Source: Diplocarpon mali
Lineage: Eukaryota > Ascomycota > Leotiomycetes > Helotiales > Drepanopezizaceae
DNA length: 64,000 nucleotides
Assembly: GCA_024741835.1 (NCBI GenBank)
Contig: JAENRP010000165.1
Span: 32,581-96,580, forward strand
Direction: 5' to 3'
Below, in pieces: positions 1 to 11,270 of this stretch. The position numbers were made by a program, and so were the translations under genes. Under the pieces are notes generated by a model. That model was not told where the DNA came from, made no database searches, and saw only the letters and a list, made by a program, of their open reading frames with translations. The first letter of the stretch is position 1; every line of letters begins with the position of its first letter.

Positions 1-2003
1 ACACAACGGGAAACTCCTGCGATCAACGAGCGTCGCATGGACCAGGCCTGAAAAAGTTTCTGGCTCGCAGGCTGAGCAGCAAGGGGGGGAAATGACTGCC
101 TGACAACACGCATCACGTTACATACGAATAGTATCAAGTGCGACACGACGGAGGGTCAAGATTGTATTCGGATGAATATCGTAGAGGCAAGTAAATCTGG
201 CAGCTCTCACTAGGCTCCTACCACGAGATGTGTTTCAAGTACAAGGTAGAAGCACGCGAGAAGTTGACAGAACAGGTAGGCCGGCGAAGTCGACATGTTC
301 ACATCAGGTCGATCCTAAAACAACTCTTCTTGTAGCATGGAACACCTTGCATCTCGATATTCCCGCCTTCATAGCTCCGCAGGTCATTTGAAACTATCTA
401 GAGGTCGATATAGAATGCGCCGTGAGGTATAGGCAGAAAGGTGAGAGTAGGCTCGCAACACCAATGCTAGCTTGCACTTGCCAAATACCACCCGCAAAGT
501 ACCAAAGCACTATGCAATGAATTGAAGCCACAGTCAGGAAGTGGAATAGCCTATACGTAGTTAGAAATCTAAATTCCTTTCTTTGCAAAGCTAGGTACCT
601 ATCGTCGTCGCTTACTAAGCCTTAAGACGTATTACGCTAGGATTGCTTAAAGGCTTAATTAGATTTATATATTATAATAGCTAAGTGAATCTCGAAGTTT
701 TGCGTTTTAAAAGAGAGCTATAGGATTGGCCACAGGTTCATGGCGAGGTGATTTCTCTCAATGAAGCGGTTCTGCATAGCTTACCAGGAGCTCATCACAC
801 TGTAGGTAGGATATTCAATGTACTGAGAACGCCACTATGGTTCGACAGCTAAGAATTTCGGCCGGGGAGCTTATTGATATCCTCAGGTCAGCGTTCAAAA
901 AGAGCAGGAGCAAATTCCGACCTCTGGTCTTGACTCTACTTAGTATCCATCTCTTTTAATTCGAATTCGTCGTATAGAAGTTAGTCGTAAATCTGTTTGA
1001 AAGGGTAAGATACGTAGGGCAAGGGAGATCCGCCCCTTATCCTCGCTTAATTGACTTCTCGCTTATGACTTTGTAAAGAAATACCTACGATTTCCTGCTC
1101 CCGCAGTACCAGGTACAATATGCTCATCTGATTGCAGATCTTATTAATTTGCGCGAGAAAGTTCTCTTCACCATTCACCGGAGTGAACTATCCCTCTCGA
1201 CTCTTCCCGGAACCAATATTGTCACCTCGTACTTTCCTGAACAGTAAATAAATCACCATCATAACCATCCAGGTACTACAACTATACTCGACGAAAACGA
1301 CAATAAGTCGCGATTTACACGCTTTATTATTCTGGCGTAGGATTGACTCTTGCCCTTCAATACCCTCAGTGTAACTCAGTATATATGCACGCATATTCAT
1401 CTCTCACTCCCCCGAAGAGCCCACGGTGCTTTTCATGCCATCGTGGGTTGGATCTCATGCATGGCGTTTCCCCAGACCTGATTTTTTAACGATTTTCTCC
1501 CGGAAATCGTACGATTATGCTCATTCAGCAAGTGTGGTCGCACCACGTAGCTACGAGGCTATGGTGAGCATTGGACCCTGGGGATGATTTTCCGGCGCAA
1601 TATGCAAGACTCGGATTTTATCCACAAGTTCTCGGGGGGAGTAGAAGCTATAGCCTGCAAATTTTGCTGTTTTTTTCATTTGCTTGCTTGCCGCTCGCTA
1701 TATTTGCACGCGGAAGTCATGTTGGGAATGTGGCGAGGGCTGAGGCTGGTGCCGATGAGACCGGCTTAAGAATACATAAGGTATAGTCAATGATTTGAAA
1801 ATTTTCAAAATCGGTATCTATCGAGCAGTATTCGTTCACTAGAGTTGCTACCAATTTCAACAAACAGAACATACCGCTCTTGAGCGTTGATGTATCCCAC
1901 ACTTTGAATTTCTGTCAACGTTAGAAAGAAAGCGCCTGCCTTGGAAGTCCCTAAGACCCGCCCTAAATCCCAACGCCTAATCTCAGTTAGCTGGAATTTT
2001 CCG
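1..2003. other. No recognisable gene
   Basis: I see no protein family, RNA gene or long open frame here. Composition is uneven: short AT-rich, TA-rich patches near 600-700 and 930-1100 alternate with sequence of normal composition. The short frames that exist (up to about 70 residues) resemble nothing I know and carry no codon signal. The AT-rich patches could be small remnants of RIP-mutated repeats, but no coding trace is left to prove it. Confidence 0.5.
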
Positions 2004-2758
2004 TCACTCTTTTCGGTCCTGGTCATCCTGATCAAAGTAGAAATCAGAAGCATCAAACAAAAGAGGATCTATGATTTCGCCCTTCGAATCCTCCCACTCT
2101 TTCGGTTGGCAAACCCTTGTCAGGCCCTCACGCCTGTCGTTATCCTTGAGCATTCTGTCCAACTGTTGTTTTACTCTGGAATATTCAACTTGTAGAGATT
2201 CATATGATCTGGAGAGATCACTATGCCGTGCTTCCAGTTCTCCAAGTCTGTGCTGAAGCTCCTTCATGTGCTTCTCCTTTCGGTCCCTGAAAGCTCGTTG
2301 CGATGCACGGTTCTGGGCTCTGCGACGCTGAAAGAAGTTAGTCTCGAGTTATCCTTTGAGAGAAAGTGGCGCACTGAATGCAGGTAGGAGGAAACAGTCT
2401 TCTCGGTTCCACTCTGCCTGCGTCTGCGATCGTGATCCTCACAGAGACCCTCGACGTCCAACTCAACCGGAATGAGGCTAATTCGAGCCATTCCTCCTCC
2501 GCTCGTTGTATGTTGCATGGGAAATTGGGGGTAGGCCATGTAGCCACCTGCGTTGTAGAGGTTCTCGAAGCCCTGCTTGTTGGATTAGTGGGTGTGACTG
2601 TAAGTGAATGGTGGCAAAGATAGGCACACATTGTAGTTGATGGGGGAGCTCGCGGAAGAATCGCTGGAGGTACCGTCGTACAATGCCGAGGTCCCTTCTG
2701 GAGTCATCATGTAGGACTGGTTGCCAACCGAGCCGTTAGGGTATTGTTCGGTGGCCAT
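2004..2758 (-). CDS. AP-1-like bZIP transcription factor
   Basis: Small nuclear DNA-binding protein of about 185 residues. Exons as I read them are 2758-2630, 2572-2468 and 2327-2004, all joined in phase 0. Exon 3 encodes the bZIP: a basic region RRRAQNRASQRAFRDRK (about residues 79-95) with the N-x7-R core and the Gln/Phe positions typical of fungal Pap1/Yap (AP-1-like) factors, followed by a leucine-zipper-like coiled coil (leucines and other hydrophobics in MKELQHRLGELEARHSDLSR onward). The tail is acidic. Start chosen at MATEQYPNGS because it opens the Ser/Thr-rich N-terminus normal in this family. The second intron ends in TAACTTCTTTCAG, a clear branch site plus acceptor; its donor (GTTGAG) is weak and was chosen for phase. 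The Yap C-terminal cysteine-rich domain is absent, so an oxidative-stress role like Yap1 cannot be assumed. Targets unknown. Confidence 0.85.
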
Positions 2759-2886
2759 CTCGAGAGCCTTGAGAGCAAGCGAGCGCTGGTGAACAGAAAA
2801 AGGGCTACTTGTAGCCTTATGGTACAGCAATGGGCAAGTACAGTCAAGGTTTCTGGCAAGTAGAAAGTATGTGAGACAGGCAGGCC

Positions 2887-2911
2887 GGTCGGTCGGTCGG
2901 TAGGTAGGTAC
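2887..2911. repeat. GGTC/GGTA tetranucleotide repeat
   Basis: A short run of GGTC units passing into GGTA units lies about 130 bp upstream of the bZIP start codon. Similar GGTA/TACC runs recur at about 3500-3540, 4225-4290 and 54415-54475, always outside genes. They are simple repeats in promoter-like DNA; function unknown. Confidence 0.7.
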
Positions 2912-3294
2912 TCTGCGAGGCTATGGAGGCAGCTGATCGGAAGATCAAACCCTCGTCCAAACTCGAGGGGATGGGAGTCTTATGTCATGGCATGAGGAGG
3001 AAAGTGGCATGAGGTTTGCTCATACTTGTACTGAGATGGGCCAGCAGAGTTGATTTGAGGCTTTGATCCGACGCCCAATGCCACGGCCCCAAGATCTCGA
3101 GACACCATGGCATACCACCTTTCTCGGAGCCCATTCCGCTTGGGGATATTGTTCTCTCCAATAAGCACCGCAGGAATCTGCATGTCGAGCGGTGGCAGCG
3201 ATGGTGCTTGGGGAAGCCGGGTTAGCTGGCGCATTCCGAACGGACTTTTCGGGAACCGCCTACCTGGTACCCAAGGTATGGAGCATATGCAGAG

Positions 3295-3400
3295 GGATGT
3301 AGAGATGGATGTAGAGATGGATGGTGGAGTGGTGGATGGTGGAGTGGTGGATGTATGGATGGTGGATGGATGGATAGAGGGAGGGAGAGAGGGAGGGTGG
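3295..3400. repeat. Low-complexity purine-rich (GGATG/GGTGGAT) repeat
   Basis: Imperfect GATG, GTGGAT and GGGA units fill about 100 bp with almost no C on the + strand. Open frames across it on both strands (Pro/Ser/His-rich or Met/Asp/Gly-rich) are by-products of the repeat and not genes. Confidence 0.8.
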
Positions 3401-4874
3401 GTGGAAAGGGCAGAGAGCATAGCGCAGGAAAGGTAGAGAGCACTTTGAAAGGGGAGAGGAGGCAGCCATGTCAGCCTCTCCCCGTAGCTCGCAGTCGCCT
3501 ATTACCTTACCTACTGTCTACCACCTATTTATTACCTACCTTACCGATCAATATCTTGACCAAATCTTTCCCTTCTTCTGATACGCAGCAGCCGGGCTTC
3601 TCTCGGCATATCAACGGTGCAGAGTCTGACTCTTTCCAGTGCCATGCAAGCCACCAACGCCCATGCACAGGTCAACGTATTGGTGCTTGCCCGGTGAGAT
3701 TGCCATGTGCGCCCCGAAGAGAGAATCGCGACTTCGTTTGGGTGGGCAGTAGTTGGGACTGCAGGCCTGAGCTTGACTGACACCTGTAAATCTCCGGCCA
3801 GACTTGAAGATGTCGGTTAGCGAGTTGCTCACGTCTCTACTGCGTACTACGCAAGTCGAACAAGCAGTGTCGTGGGCGGCGATGCAAGTCGAAGTTCTAC
3901 ACAACATGGGTCGAGCAAAAGTACAGTCGGTTGGTTGAGGTCTTGCAAAGTTCCGGTCGACGTCCGGTAAAGGCGTGACGGAGGCATGGGGCATGTTTCG
4001 ATGTCGTTTATCCCAGACCGTATTGAGCGTGTATCGACGGAGAAAGCGGCGTACGGAGACCTGCGCAGCTTACATTTATTGGCGCATCGATGTGATGCGC
4101 AACCATACTGCAGCAGAGAGGCCCGGAAGATAGAGGACAAAATGATTGGATGGCCTCGTACATAATAAGTATTGGCCGAGACGAGGGACGCCCGCCGAGA
4201 CAACAACAACCTAGCCGAATCTTTTGTCTGGTATCTAGGTAAGGTAGGTAGGTAGCTACCGTGGTAGAGAGAGGTGGGTAGGTACTGCGTGCGGGAGAGG
4301 CCCCTTCGTCGAGAATCGCGAGGGCAATATCAGTTGCTGGGCTCCTCGGGGCGCTCGAGATATCCCCAAAAGATGAGGGAATGCCGACCAAACCAACAGA
4401 GCCCAGGGCCAGCGGGTAGCCTCCTACTGACGGCCGCAATGCGACTTGTGATTTCCGTCGCGCATCCACCTCGACTTCAGTCCTGTGGCTTTACTGGCCC
4501 TAGATCCTCAAGGCCGCCCGCTATCGTCATGTTCTCTTCTTGTGTCGAAGATCACTGCCACCCCCAATACACCTGGGTGACTACAGCACAACATATATCA
4601 TTGATGCCAACAAGAGAAATACTAGCATACACGGTCGCTTTGACCCACCTCCGATGGCAATTCTACTACATGCATCTGAAACGCCATTATTCGAAAGAGA
4701 ACCAAGAGTACACACGTTTTCGGCTATGACCGATCCCACTCCAAATCCTCCTTCAAGAACCCCCCTTCCTCATTCTCCATTTCCCAGCACTGCCAGCCGA
4801 TATTAACAATGGTCGCAGAGGAGAGTGTGCGTTCGTAAATTGTCAATGGCTCCTCTTCCTGGCGGCAATTCCGT
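3401..4874. other. Intergenic, no gene recognised
   Basis: This stretch lies between the bZIP upstream region and the 3' end of the V-ATPase gene. Frames of 120-150 residues occur on both strands but overlap each other, lack conserved motifs and look like chance. TACC/GGTA-rich segments at about 3500-3540 and 4225-4290 are the only evident structure. Confidence 0.5.
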
Positions 4875-5762
4875 CTAGCACGAAACATCCAAGCTGGCCT
4901 TGGAGTTCATCAGAAGGGCGACGATCAAGCCGTAGAGACCTGCAACACGTTAGTATCTAGTTAGTCACGCGGCTCTAGGATATTAAAACAATGCAACATG
5001 GAAAGCAGCCAAGGTGCTTGACAACAGCCCTGCAAGATGTCGACATGACTTACCCAGGACTTCAGCGAAGATAAGAATCAAGATCATGCCCACGAAGAGA
5101 CGGGGTTGTTGTGCGGTACCCCGGACACCAGCGTCACCAACAATACCAATGGCGAAGCCGGCAGCCAGACCAGCCAAGCCGACACTGAGTCCGGCACCAA
5201 GTTGGATGAAACCAGTGTACAATGGCAGTTGTTGCTTCAGCCCGTCGGAAATCAAGACCGATACGACCAATCCGTAAATACCAATGATACCAGCCATGAT
5301 AACGGGAACAATGTCTGGAAATATACGTAAGAATCCAGTCTTGATGAGCAAGTATATCCAAGCTTACTCTTCACGATCAGATCAGGTCTGAGGACACCCA
5401 TTGCACAGATACCGACACCAGACTTAGCAGTTCCGTATGCAGCACCGAAGCAGGTGAAGACAATGGCAGATGTGCATCCCATTGCACCGAAGAATGGCTG
5501 AATGATGGTTAGTGCTTCGTCATTAAATAGTCGGGTTGGCTTATTCGGTGTGGATTCAAGGCTGCGAAGTTGGGGGTACACGAACTGCATAGACCGGGCT
5601 GGAGCGAGAAAGTTAGCTTGTATACTGCGCAAATAAGCTGCCCATGATGATTTCGTGGGATGACACTGGCCCAAAGATGAAGCTTGTCTTGATCTTGACC
5701 AGGCTTCACAATATTGCCTAGGGAACTCACCAATAGATCAAACTGTCTCCAATGTCCGCCAT
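4875..5762 (-). CDS. vma-3: V-type H+-ATPase 16 kDa proteolipid subunit c
   Basis: Membrane-rotor subunit of the V0 sector that carries protons into the vacuole and endomembrane lumen. Five exons: 5762-5731, 5598-5586, 5497-5368, 5314-5054 and 4939-4875, giving 166 residues with every phase closing. The protein has four hydrophobic helices; the pieces [60 protein letters not shown] and [20 protein letters not shown] are diagnostic. The proton-binding glutamate is the E of FAEVLG in helix 4. The motifs fit subunit c (Vma3) rather than c' (Vma11). Exon 2 is only 13 nt and supplies the conserved PVYA of [13 protein letters not shown]. The gene is divergent from SNU13 with 466 bp between start codons. 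Confidence 0.96.
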
Positions 5763-6228
5763 TTTGCAGGTTCTGAAAGATTTAACTGAGTACAATAGGT
5801 ATTTGTGAGGTTAGCGTAGGCTGAACGGGTGATAGTTGGGTGACGGTGGTGATGGGGCTCGACTTGGAAGGGGTGTTGTCTCGATGTCGATGATGAGGTT
5901 GAAGGTCTTGCTTAGCTAGATCCAAAGCTAACCGACTTGGATGTAGCGGCTTGGCATAAATCTGGCCGCGACCTTTTTTTTTTTTCTCTCCAGTTGCCAT
6001 TCTGAGCGGTAGAATCAGTGAATTTCCGCAACCACCAAAGCATTTATCAGGGCGAGCCAACGCAAGGAACCCTGAAAATTTCCCCAACCACTACGCCTCT
6101 TTGTTCTCTGCCTCCTTGTCTCTTAATCTCAAAGTGGGCCACACATTAGTACCATTGGACTTCTTCCTCCGCTTGTCGCATTCACTGACTTCGACCAGAA
6201 ACCTCACCTCGAACTACCATTCCTCAAG
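5763..6228. promoter_or_regulatory. Shared upstream region of vma-3 and SNU13
   Basis: The 466 bp between the two divergent start codons must hold both promoters and 5' leaders. A run of 12-13 T residues at about 5972-5984 is the only obvious element, of the nucleosome-disfavouring kind common in fungal promoters. No TATA box or known factor site is evident to me. Confidence 0.45.
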
Positions 6229-6793
6229 ATGGCTGAAGAACAAAATAGCTCTGCTGGTATGTTTTCTCCCACGAATTTCCCCTTCATAATCCCCTAAAAA
6301 TCTTCCATTGCAAGCCTTGATCTGCTCGCGCATATACGCAATGCCTTCAATTGGTACTAACATCTTGTAGCCTGGCCCGTGGCCGATGCAGCTCTTACTC
6401 AAGAGATTCTCGATATCGTTCAACAAGCCAGCCATGCAAGGCAGTTGAAGAAGGGTGCCAACGAGGCGACGAAAACCTTAAATAGAGGTATCTCGGAGGT
6501 TATCATTTTGGCCGCCGACACCGCTCCTCTCGCTATTCTCCTCCATCTCCCGCTTTTGTGCGAAGACAAGGTACGATATGATACTCGAGGCGGCGCTTGA
6601 ACTTGTGTTGCAAAGGTACTAATCGAAGCTGCAGAACGTTCCCTACGTCTATGTACCAAGCAAGACGAGCTTGGGCCGTGCCTGTGGTGTAAGCCGCGCA
6701 GTCATTGCCGCAAGCATTACTACCAACGAGGCGTCCGATTTGATGAACCAAATTCGGACTCTGAAGGACAAAGTCGAGAGACTAATGATCTAA
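6229..6793 (+). CDS. SNU13: U4/U6 snRNP and C/D-box snoRNP protein Snu13 (15.5K, L7Ae family)
   Basis: RNA-binding protein of 128 residues that binds kink-turns in U4 snRNA and C/D-box snoRNAs, nucleating U4/U6.U5 tri-snRNP and rRNA 2'-O-methylation complexes in the nucleus and nucleolus. Exons 6229-6256, 6371-6570 and 6635-6793 join in frame. L7Ae-family hallmarks are visible: [20 protein letters not shown] (RNA-contacting helix and strand), [20 protein letters not shown], and [20 protein letters not shown]. The length equals the usual 125-130 residues. The start [18 protein letters not shown] matches the usual short acidic lead into the WP..D motif. Intron 1 splits the N-terminus, as is common in fungi. 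It is convergent with the phosphoinositide phosphatase gene. Confidence 0.96.
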
Positions 6794-7579
6794 TTGACCG
6801 ATTTGAGACGGGTCCTAACACTATGGGTTGGAGAAAACAGTTGGCCTTTGGCTACATCAAAGATATCCGAATTCTGGGTTTGTAACAGAACAAATTCCCT
6901 GATGAATCTCTGGTCCAAGAGTTCATTTCCAACCCTTGAAATACTGCTGTAATCTTCCAAGAAAATATTGTAACGCTTGACGTGGGATTAGGGGCAAAAA
7001 GTTGAGCCTGGGAGACGAATCTTGGACTCATTGTATTGGCTGTCCGGCGTCACTACTGGAGCGTGCCTCGTGCCCTGGCTGCATATCAGTTCACTGAAAT
7101 TGCAGGTGTTCTCGCTGCTGTGCTAGCAGAAGAGTTTTCGGTATTTCGAATATCCAACGGCGAGGCAAGTGCCGCTTGTCAAATCAGAGCCGAAAGGAAG
7201 GGATGTTCAGACTACTGCTTTGCCCTCACGTTATACGCAATGCCCGACGCAGTTTGTCAACGGCATTAAACAGCCAAGAATCCGATGATCCTCTTGGAAA
7301 GATCGGAGGCTCATTGAGAACGAGATCACATGGTCGATTCGAGAATATTTACTTTGCGATCAGGTAGACAAATGCTTGAGAGCTGGTGTGAGAATCAGCA
7401 AACCCTCTGGGTCATCAGCCGAGGCTCAGGTCCGTAGCCCGGAGGCTAAGAACCGCCGCTTTTCGATCCCGAAGATATTGCACTCAAGGTAGCTTATTAT
7501 TGTTAGTCTATCTTACAGTCTATCTTATAGTCTATTACCACCCCATGTACCAGAACAAGTGAGAACAGAATTAAAGTCA
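6794..7579. other. Convergent intergenic region with a short tandem repeat
   Basis: Sequence between the 3' ends of SNU13 and the Sac-domain gene; it should carry both 3' UTRs. A 12-bp unit AGTCTATCTTAC/T is repeated at 7505-7537 (two full copies and one partial), about 45 bp from the stop codon of the phosphatase gene. No gene seen. Confidence 0.5.
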
Positions 7580-10519
7580 TCACGCCCAAACAAGTTTCTT
7601 GAGGCTGTACGAAAGCTGCTCCAACAACCCGGTACTCTTTTTTGCCTCGGACAGTGATATAATATCGCAACTCTCAATTAGGGTCCTCCTTTCTGCGCCA
7701 ACTTGAACGGCATGCGGGCGGAGGATTACACGTTCTATCTCGGAGCAGATAGCCCTCACTTGCTCTATCTCACTCAATCCTCTCTGGTTCCCTTCCAAAA
7801 CACCAGATCGGGCATTTAACGCCTTGAGTGCCAGAATGCGGACTCCGGAAGTCACCGGTGCTCCAGCCCCAGTCAAGCTTTTGAAAATAGAGGGAGCTTC
7901 TGTGACCAAAGTATCACCTTGCATGCCCGATTTGTCTCGAGATTGGATGTTCAACATTGCGCTGGTATTAACTCTGGTGACATCATCTGCTCCAGCTTCG
8001 TATTCGACAACAAATCCAACATTGTGCTTCTCATCAGCCTGAGCGGCGGAGAGAGTCGATGTGATGTATGTCCCGCACTTGATACTCGTGATATGTTGCA
8101 AATCAAGTCTTTCGAAAGAAGAGATCTTTTCCGTGTCCCAATCGAAACGGCAGAAATACAAGCCGGTATCTGTCAAAAGCAGGACTATCTCCTCGAAGGG
8201 CAAAGACTTCACTGTGTTCGGCAGACGAGGGGTGAGTAAGGTCCAGCCGCCAATCAGTTCCTCCTGCTCATCCGCAACTACAAGTTCCTGGCAGGTCTCA
8301 ATCGCATGCTGACGCATTTTCTGCATTGATACGCCTGGATCACTGCTCATCATGTTGGCCTCGAAATCTTCGAAGACCACGGATGTGACATTTCCCAGAA
8401 GAAAATCTATAGCTGTTTGGCTGAAATAGTCGTTCACAATCCTGAGAAGATTAGCTCGAATTTTGTTAACGACGTACTGCCTCACATACCCGCTGTAAAA
8501 TCTAGAAATCGAATTGCCTATATCGTTGATCGCGCCCTGCAGGTTTCGTTTTCGTGTGCGAGTGAAGTCTCCCTTCAACGCGGCTGTAGAAGCATACTGC
8601 TTTGAGATTGCATCCCCGTTGTCTGCCCACAGAGAGTTGAACCACTGTGTGGTTTGATCTGGCTGAAGACTCATATCGATACCTTCATTCTTTAACTGGC
8701 CATCAAGAGCCCTCATCCCACAAGCACTCTGAACGACATTCGTCCGGTCTAGACAATCCATACAGTTAGTGCGTAGCACGCCCCTTTGCCTCGACAGTAG
8801 CTTGCCATCAACTTCAACTGTCTCGCCAAAAGAGTCGAGCTTTCTACCCAATATATCCATCAGCAAGCTAACATTCTCAAACTTCATTCCTCTGCAGATT
8901 GCATGGAAATCGAACCACTCAAACCCGATCTTCACATCACTGGAACTGTTCATACGGTCCACGAACTTCTCGTAACGTTCGCCGACTATAGCTTCAGCAC
9001 TATGCTTCTCAACTAACGACACGACCTGTATAGAGCCATAGGACTCTGCAAGTTTCTGGAAATGTTGCTTGAAGGCTTGATAATTCATATCCTCGGAATG
9101 TTGTAACTGTGGGATCGGCTTAAAAGAGTAGGGAGACTGAGAGAAAAACACAGGGATACTGCCTCTGATTTGTACGAACGAGTACACCTTAAATTTCCAT
9201 GAGGGATCTGATAGTACTTGCTCGGTCTCAACACTGTTTGCGGCACAGCCCTCTGAATCTACACCGCGTCGAAGGTACCTGAGACCTCCGCGCTTGACAG
9301 ATCGCCGAGAGATCAGAGTCAAGAGGTATGGTTTATGGGATGTGCTACAACGACTAGCCCTTTGCTCAGTACTGGTATCCGAGTATCCTGTGTCATGCTG
9401 TCTTGCGCTTGCTGAAAGATCCACAAGTTCCAAGGAAGACTTCTCAGCATCACTAAGGTTACCAAGCCCCGGATTTGGATCCATTTCGAACGATTTCTGC
9501 CCAACGAAGCCTTGAATGAGAGGCATGACGAGTGAGCTATGACCTGAGTCCACGAACGGCTGCATCAAATTGCGGTTCCACCAGAATATCGGATCAACTC
9601 GAGTATGAAGCGGAACCTCAGTACTTGACGTGCCTCGAGCCGCAAAACTCCTGGTCAGATCATAATCGTACGAGAAATAGAAACTATGAGAAGTCCCAAA
9701 AAGGATGGCCGTCGTGCGGAGGAGTTTTGGGAGCAAAGCTTCCGTGGCATGGACAGAGTTTTGGCTGCTCGAACTAGGAGACTTTGCCAAACTAGGCAAC
9801 GAAGATACTTCTGTAGAGACCGGTTCATCCAGATTCGCAGCATTGGGCTCAGAGCTAGTCATTCCCAGATTTCTTTTTTGGTCAGCAGTCCATCCTCTCT
9901 TTGAGAACCACTTCTGGGCAAATCTCCCGTATCCGCCTTTCCTTGACATGACATCCTCTGCCACACTAGTTGTCCGTTTGTGAGCAGCTGCTACGGAGGA
10001 TAAGTCGGCCGGCGCGGTTTCGTCTTCGACCTCGTCGCCAATAGCCGTGGACAGACCAGTCTCGTCTTCGTCCGTATCGCTGTCGTCCACATGTTCACCA
10101 TCAGCCTTTTTTCGCAACGATGCATAAGTGCTTGCAATAGACGACTCTGCTTCCGCTCTCGAGGATAAAGGTGTGATAGCAACCCCAGTGATCATGTAGA
10201 TTGACTTGCCCTGGATTTGAGCGACCTCGGTACGTTCGGTAATGGAAATCAAAAAGGAGGATTTGGAAATAGTCAGTAGACCTTTACAGCGCAGTGTTAG
10301 CTATGACACGCTACACAGATGGATCATACACCGCCACATACCAACAAGCCCGTACGCTTCAAAACTCTTGCCAGTCCCTTCACCATGGCCTCCATCTTTT
10401 GCGACCTGCAAGATTTTACTATCCTTGTAAGTGATCTTGGTCGCCGGTTTGCCTCTTTGCTCCAGTATCAACCCGTCAACGGCTGCAAGTACCAGGACTC
10501 TGCGCGCGAGGCCAGACAT
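7580..10519 (-). CDS. Sac-domain phosphoinositide phosphatase, INPP5F/Sac2-like
   Basis: About 959 residues from exons 10519-10342 and 10281-7580 (62-nt intron). The Sac phosphatase domain (about residues 150-640) contains the catalytic CX5R(T/S) P-loop NCMDCLDRTNVVQ near residue 565, plus RRGVDSEGCAANSVETEQVL, SFVQIRGSIPVFFSQ and ALKGDFTRTRKRNLQGAIND, all strongly Sac-like. The latter part (about 650-820) resembles the hSac2 homology domain that marks the INPP5F/Sac2 branch, known in animals as a PI4P phosphatase on endosomes; that substrate is inferred here. An acidic insert (DDSDTDEDET) and Ser-rich segment lie near residue 95-190, and the protein has no transmembrane tail, unlike Sac1. 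Start MSGLARRVLVLAAVDG begins a hydrophobic strand-like segment. Divergent from the methyltransferase gene downstream on the + strand. Confidence 0.93.
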
Positions 10520-11270
10520 GCTGGGACGCCGACCGGGAAGGGCATCGAGCGCCTAGCGAGTAGAGAAGTGTAAGATCTTCAAGAAAGTTCGAACTCTGCC
10601 AGATGCGAGGTGGTCTAGAGTAATCATGTATCTAGTAACTCGTGCACTTGCTGGTAAATTGACTGGCCCCAGTCGGAGTTCTGCGATCTTAAGCCCTACA
10701 GAGTTTGAGAGAATTTTAGCGCCATGGCTCTGCCACAGCACATAGTAGAGCCCCTTGTCCGGATTTGAATTCGCACTGGCTGGTCGACAACTATAGTATC
10801 ATCCAGCTATCCCTTCTTTCTCTTCTGTACGGTCTCCATATTGCCAACAACCTTTCGAGTTGGAGAAGGGAAAACTCCGACACTCCTGTCAACAGACCGC
10901 CCGAGCCAGCTAGAACAGCGAGAAAATACGAGAGAAAGCGGGCTTCTGGTACGGTATACTTGTGCAAGCCTAGCACAGATTGTAAGGAGCAATGTACAGC
11001 TGGCGTGGTAGAGAATTCAATATCTTCAAGATCAAGCCGAGGCAGCAATCCACCTCTTATCGAACACAGACAGGCATTCCTCCGCGCCTATCTTTGGGCG
11101 GTGGCCAATGCACACGTGTGATGGTCGTCGCGAGGCCTGGTTCTTGAAGTCCACTTACGCATTATCTCTACCAGCTAGGTAGTTCTACAGCGGAGCCGCA
11201 GATATCTCGTCCCCCCGCTCCCAAGTTCTCGACTTGTTCACGTTCTACCCCAATACGCGCCACCTTCAAC
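10520..11270. promoter_or_regulatory. Shared upstream region of Sac-domain and BMT6-like genes
   Basis: The 751 bp separate two divergent start codons. A CCAAT followed by an E-box CACGTG (11113-11118, in the symmetric CACACGTGTG) lies about 150 bp upstream of the + strand start. These are candidate sites only. Confidence 0.4.

Noticed and set aside
2980..3469. Pro/Ser/His-rich frames up to 146 residues near 3.2 kb
   Set aside because: They are readings of the GGATG-type low-complexity tract in different phases.
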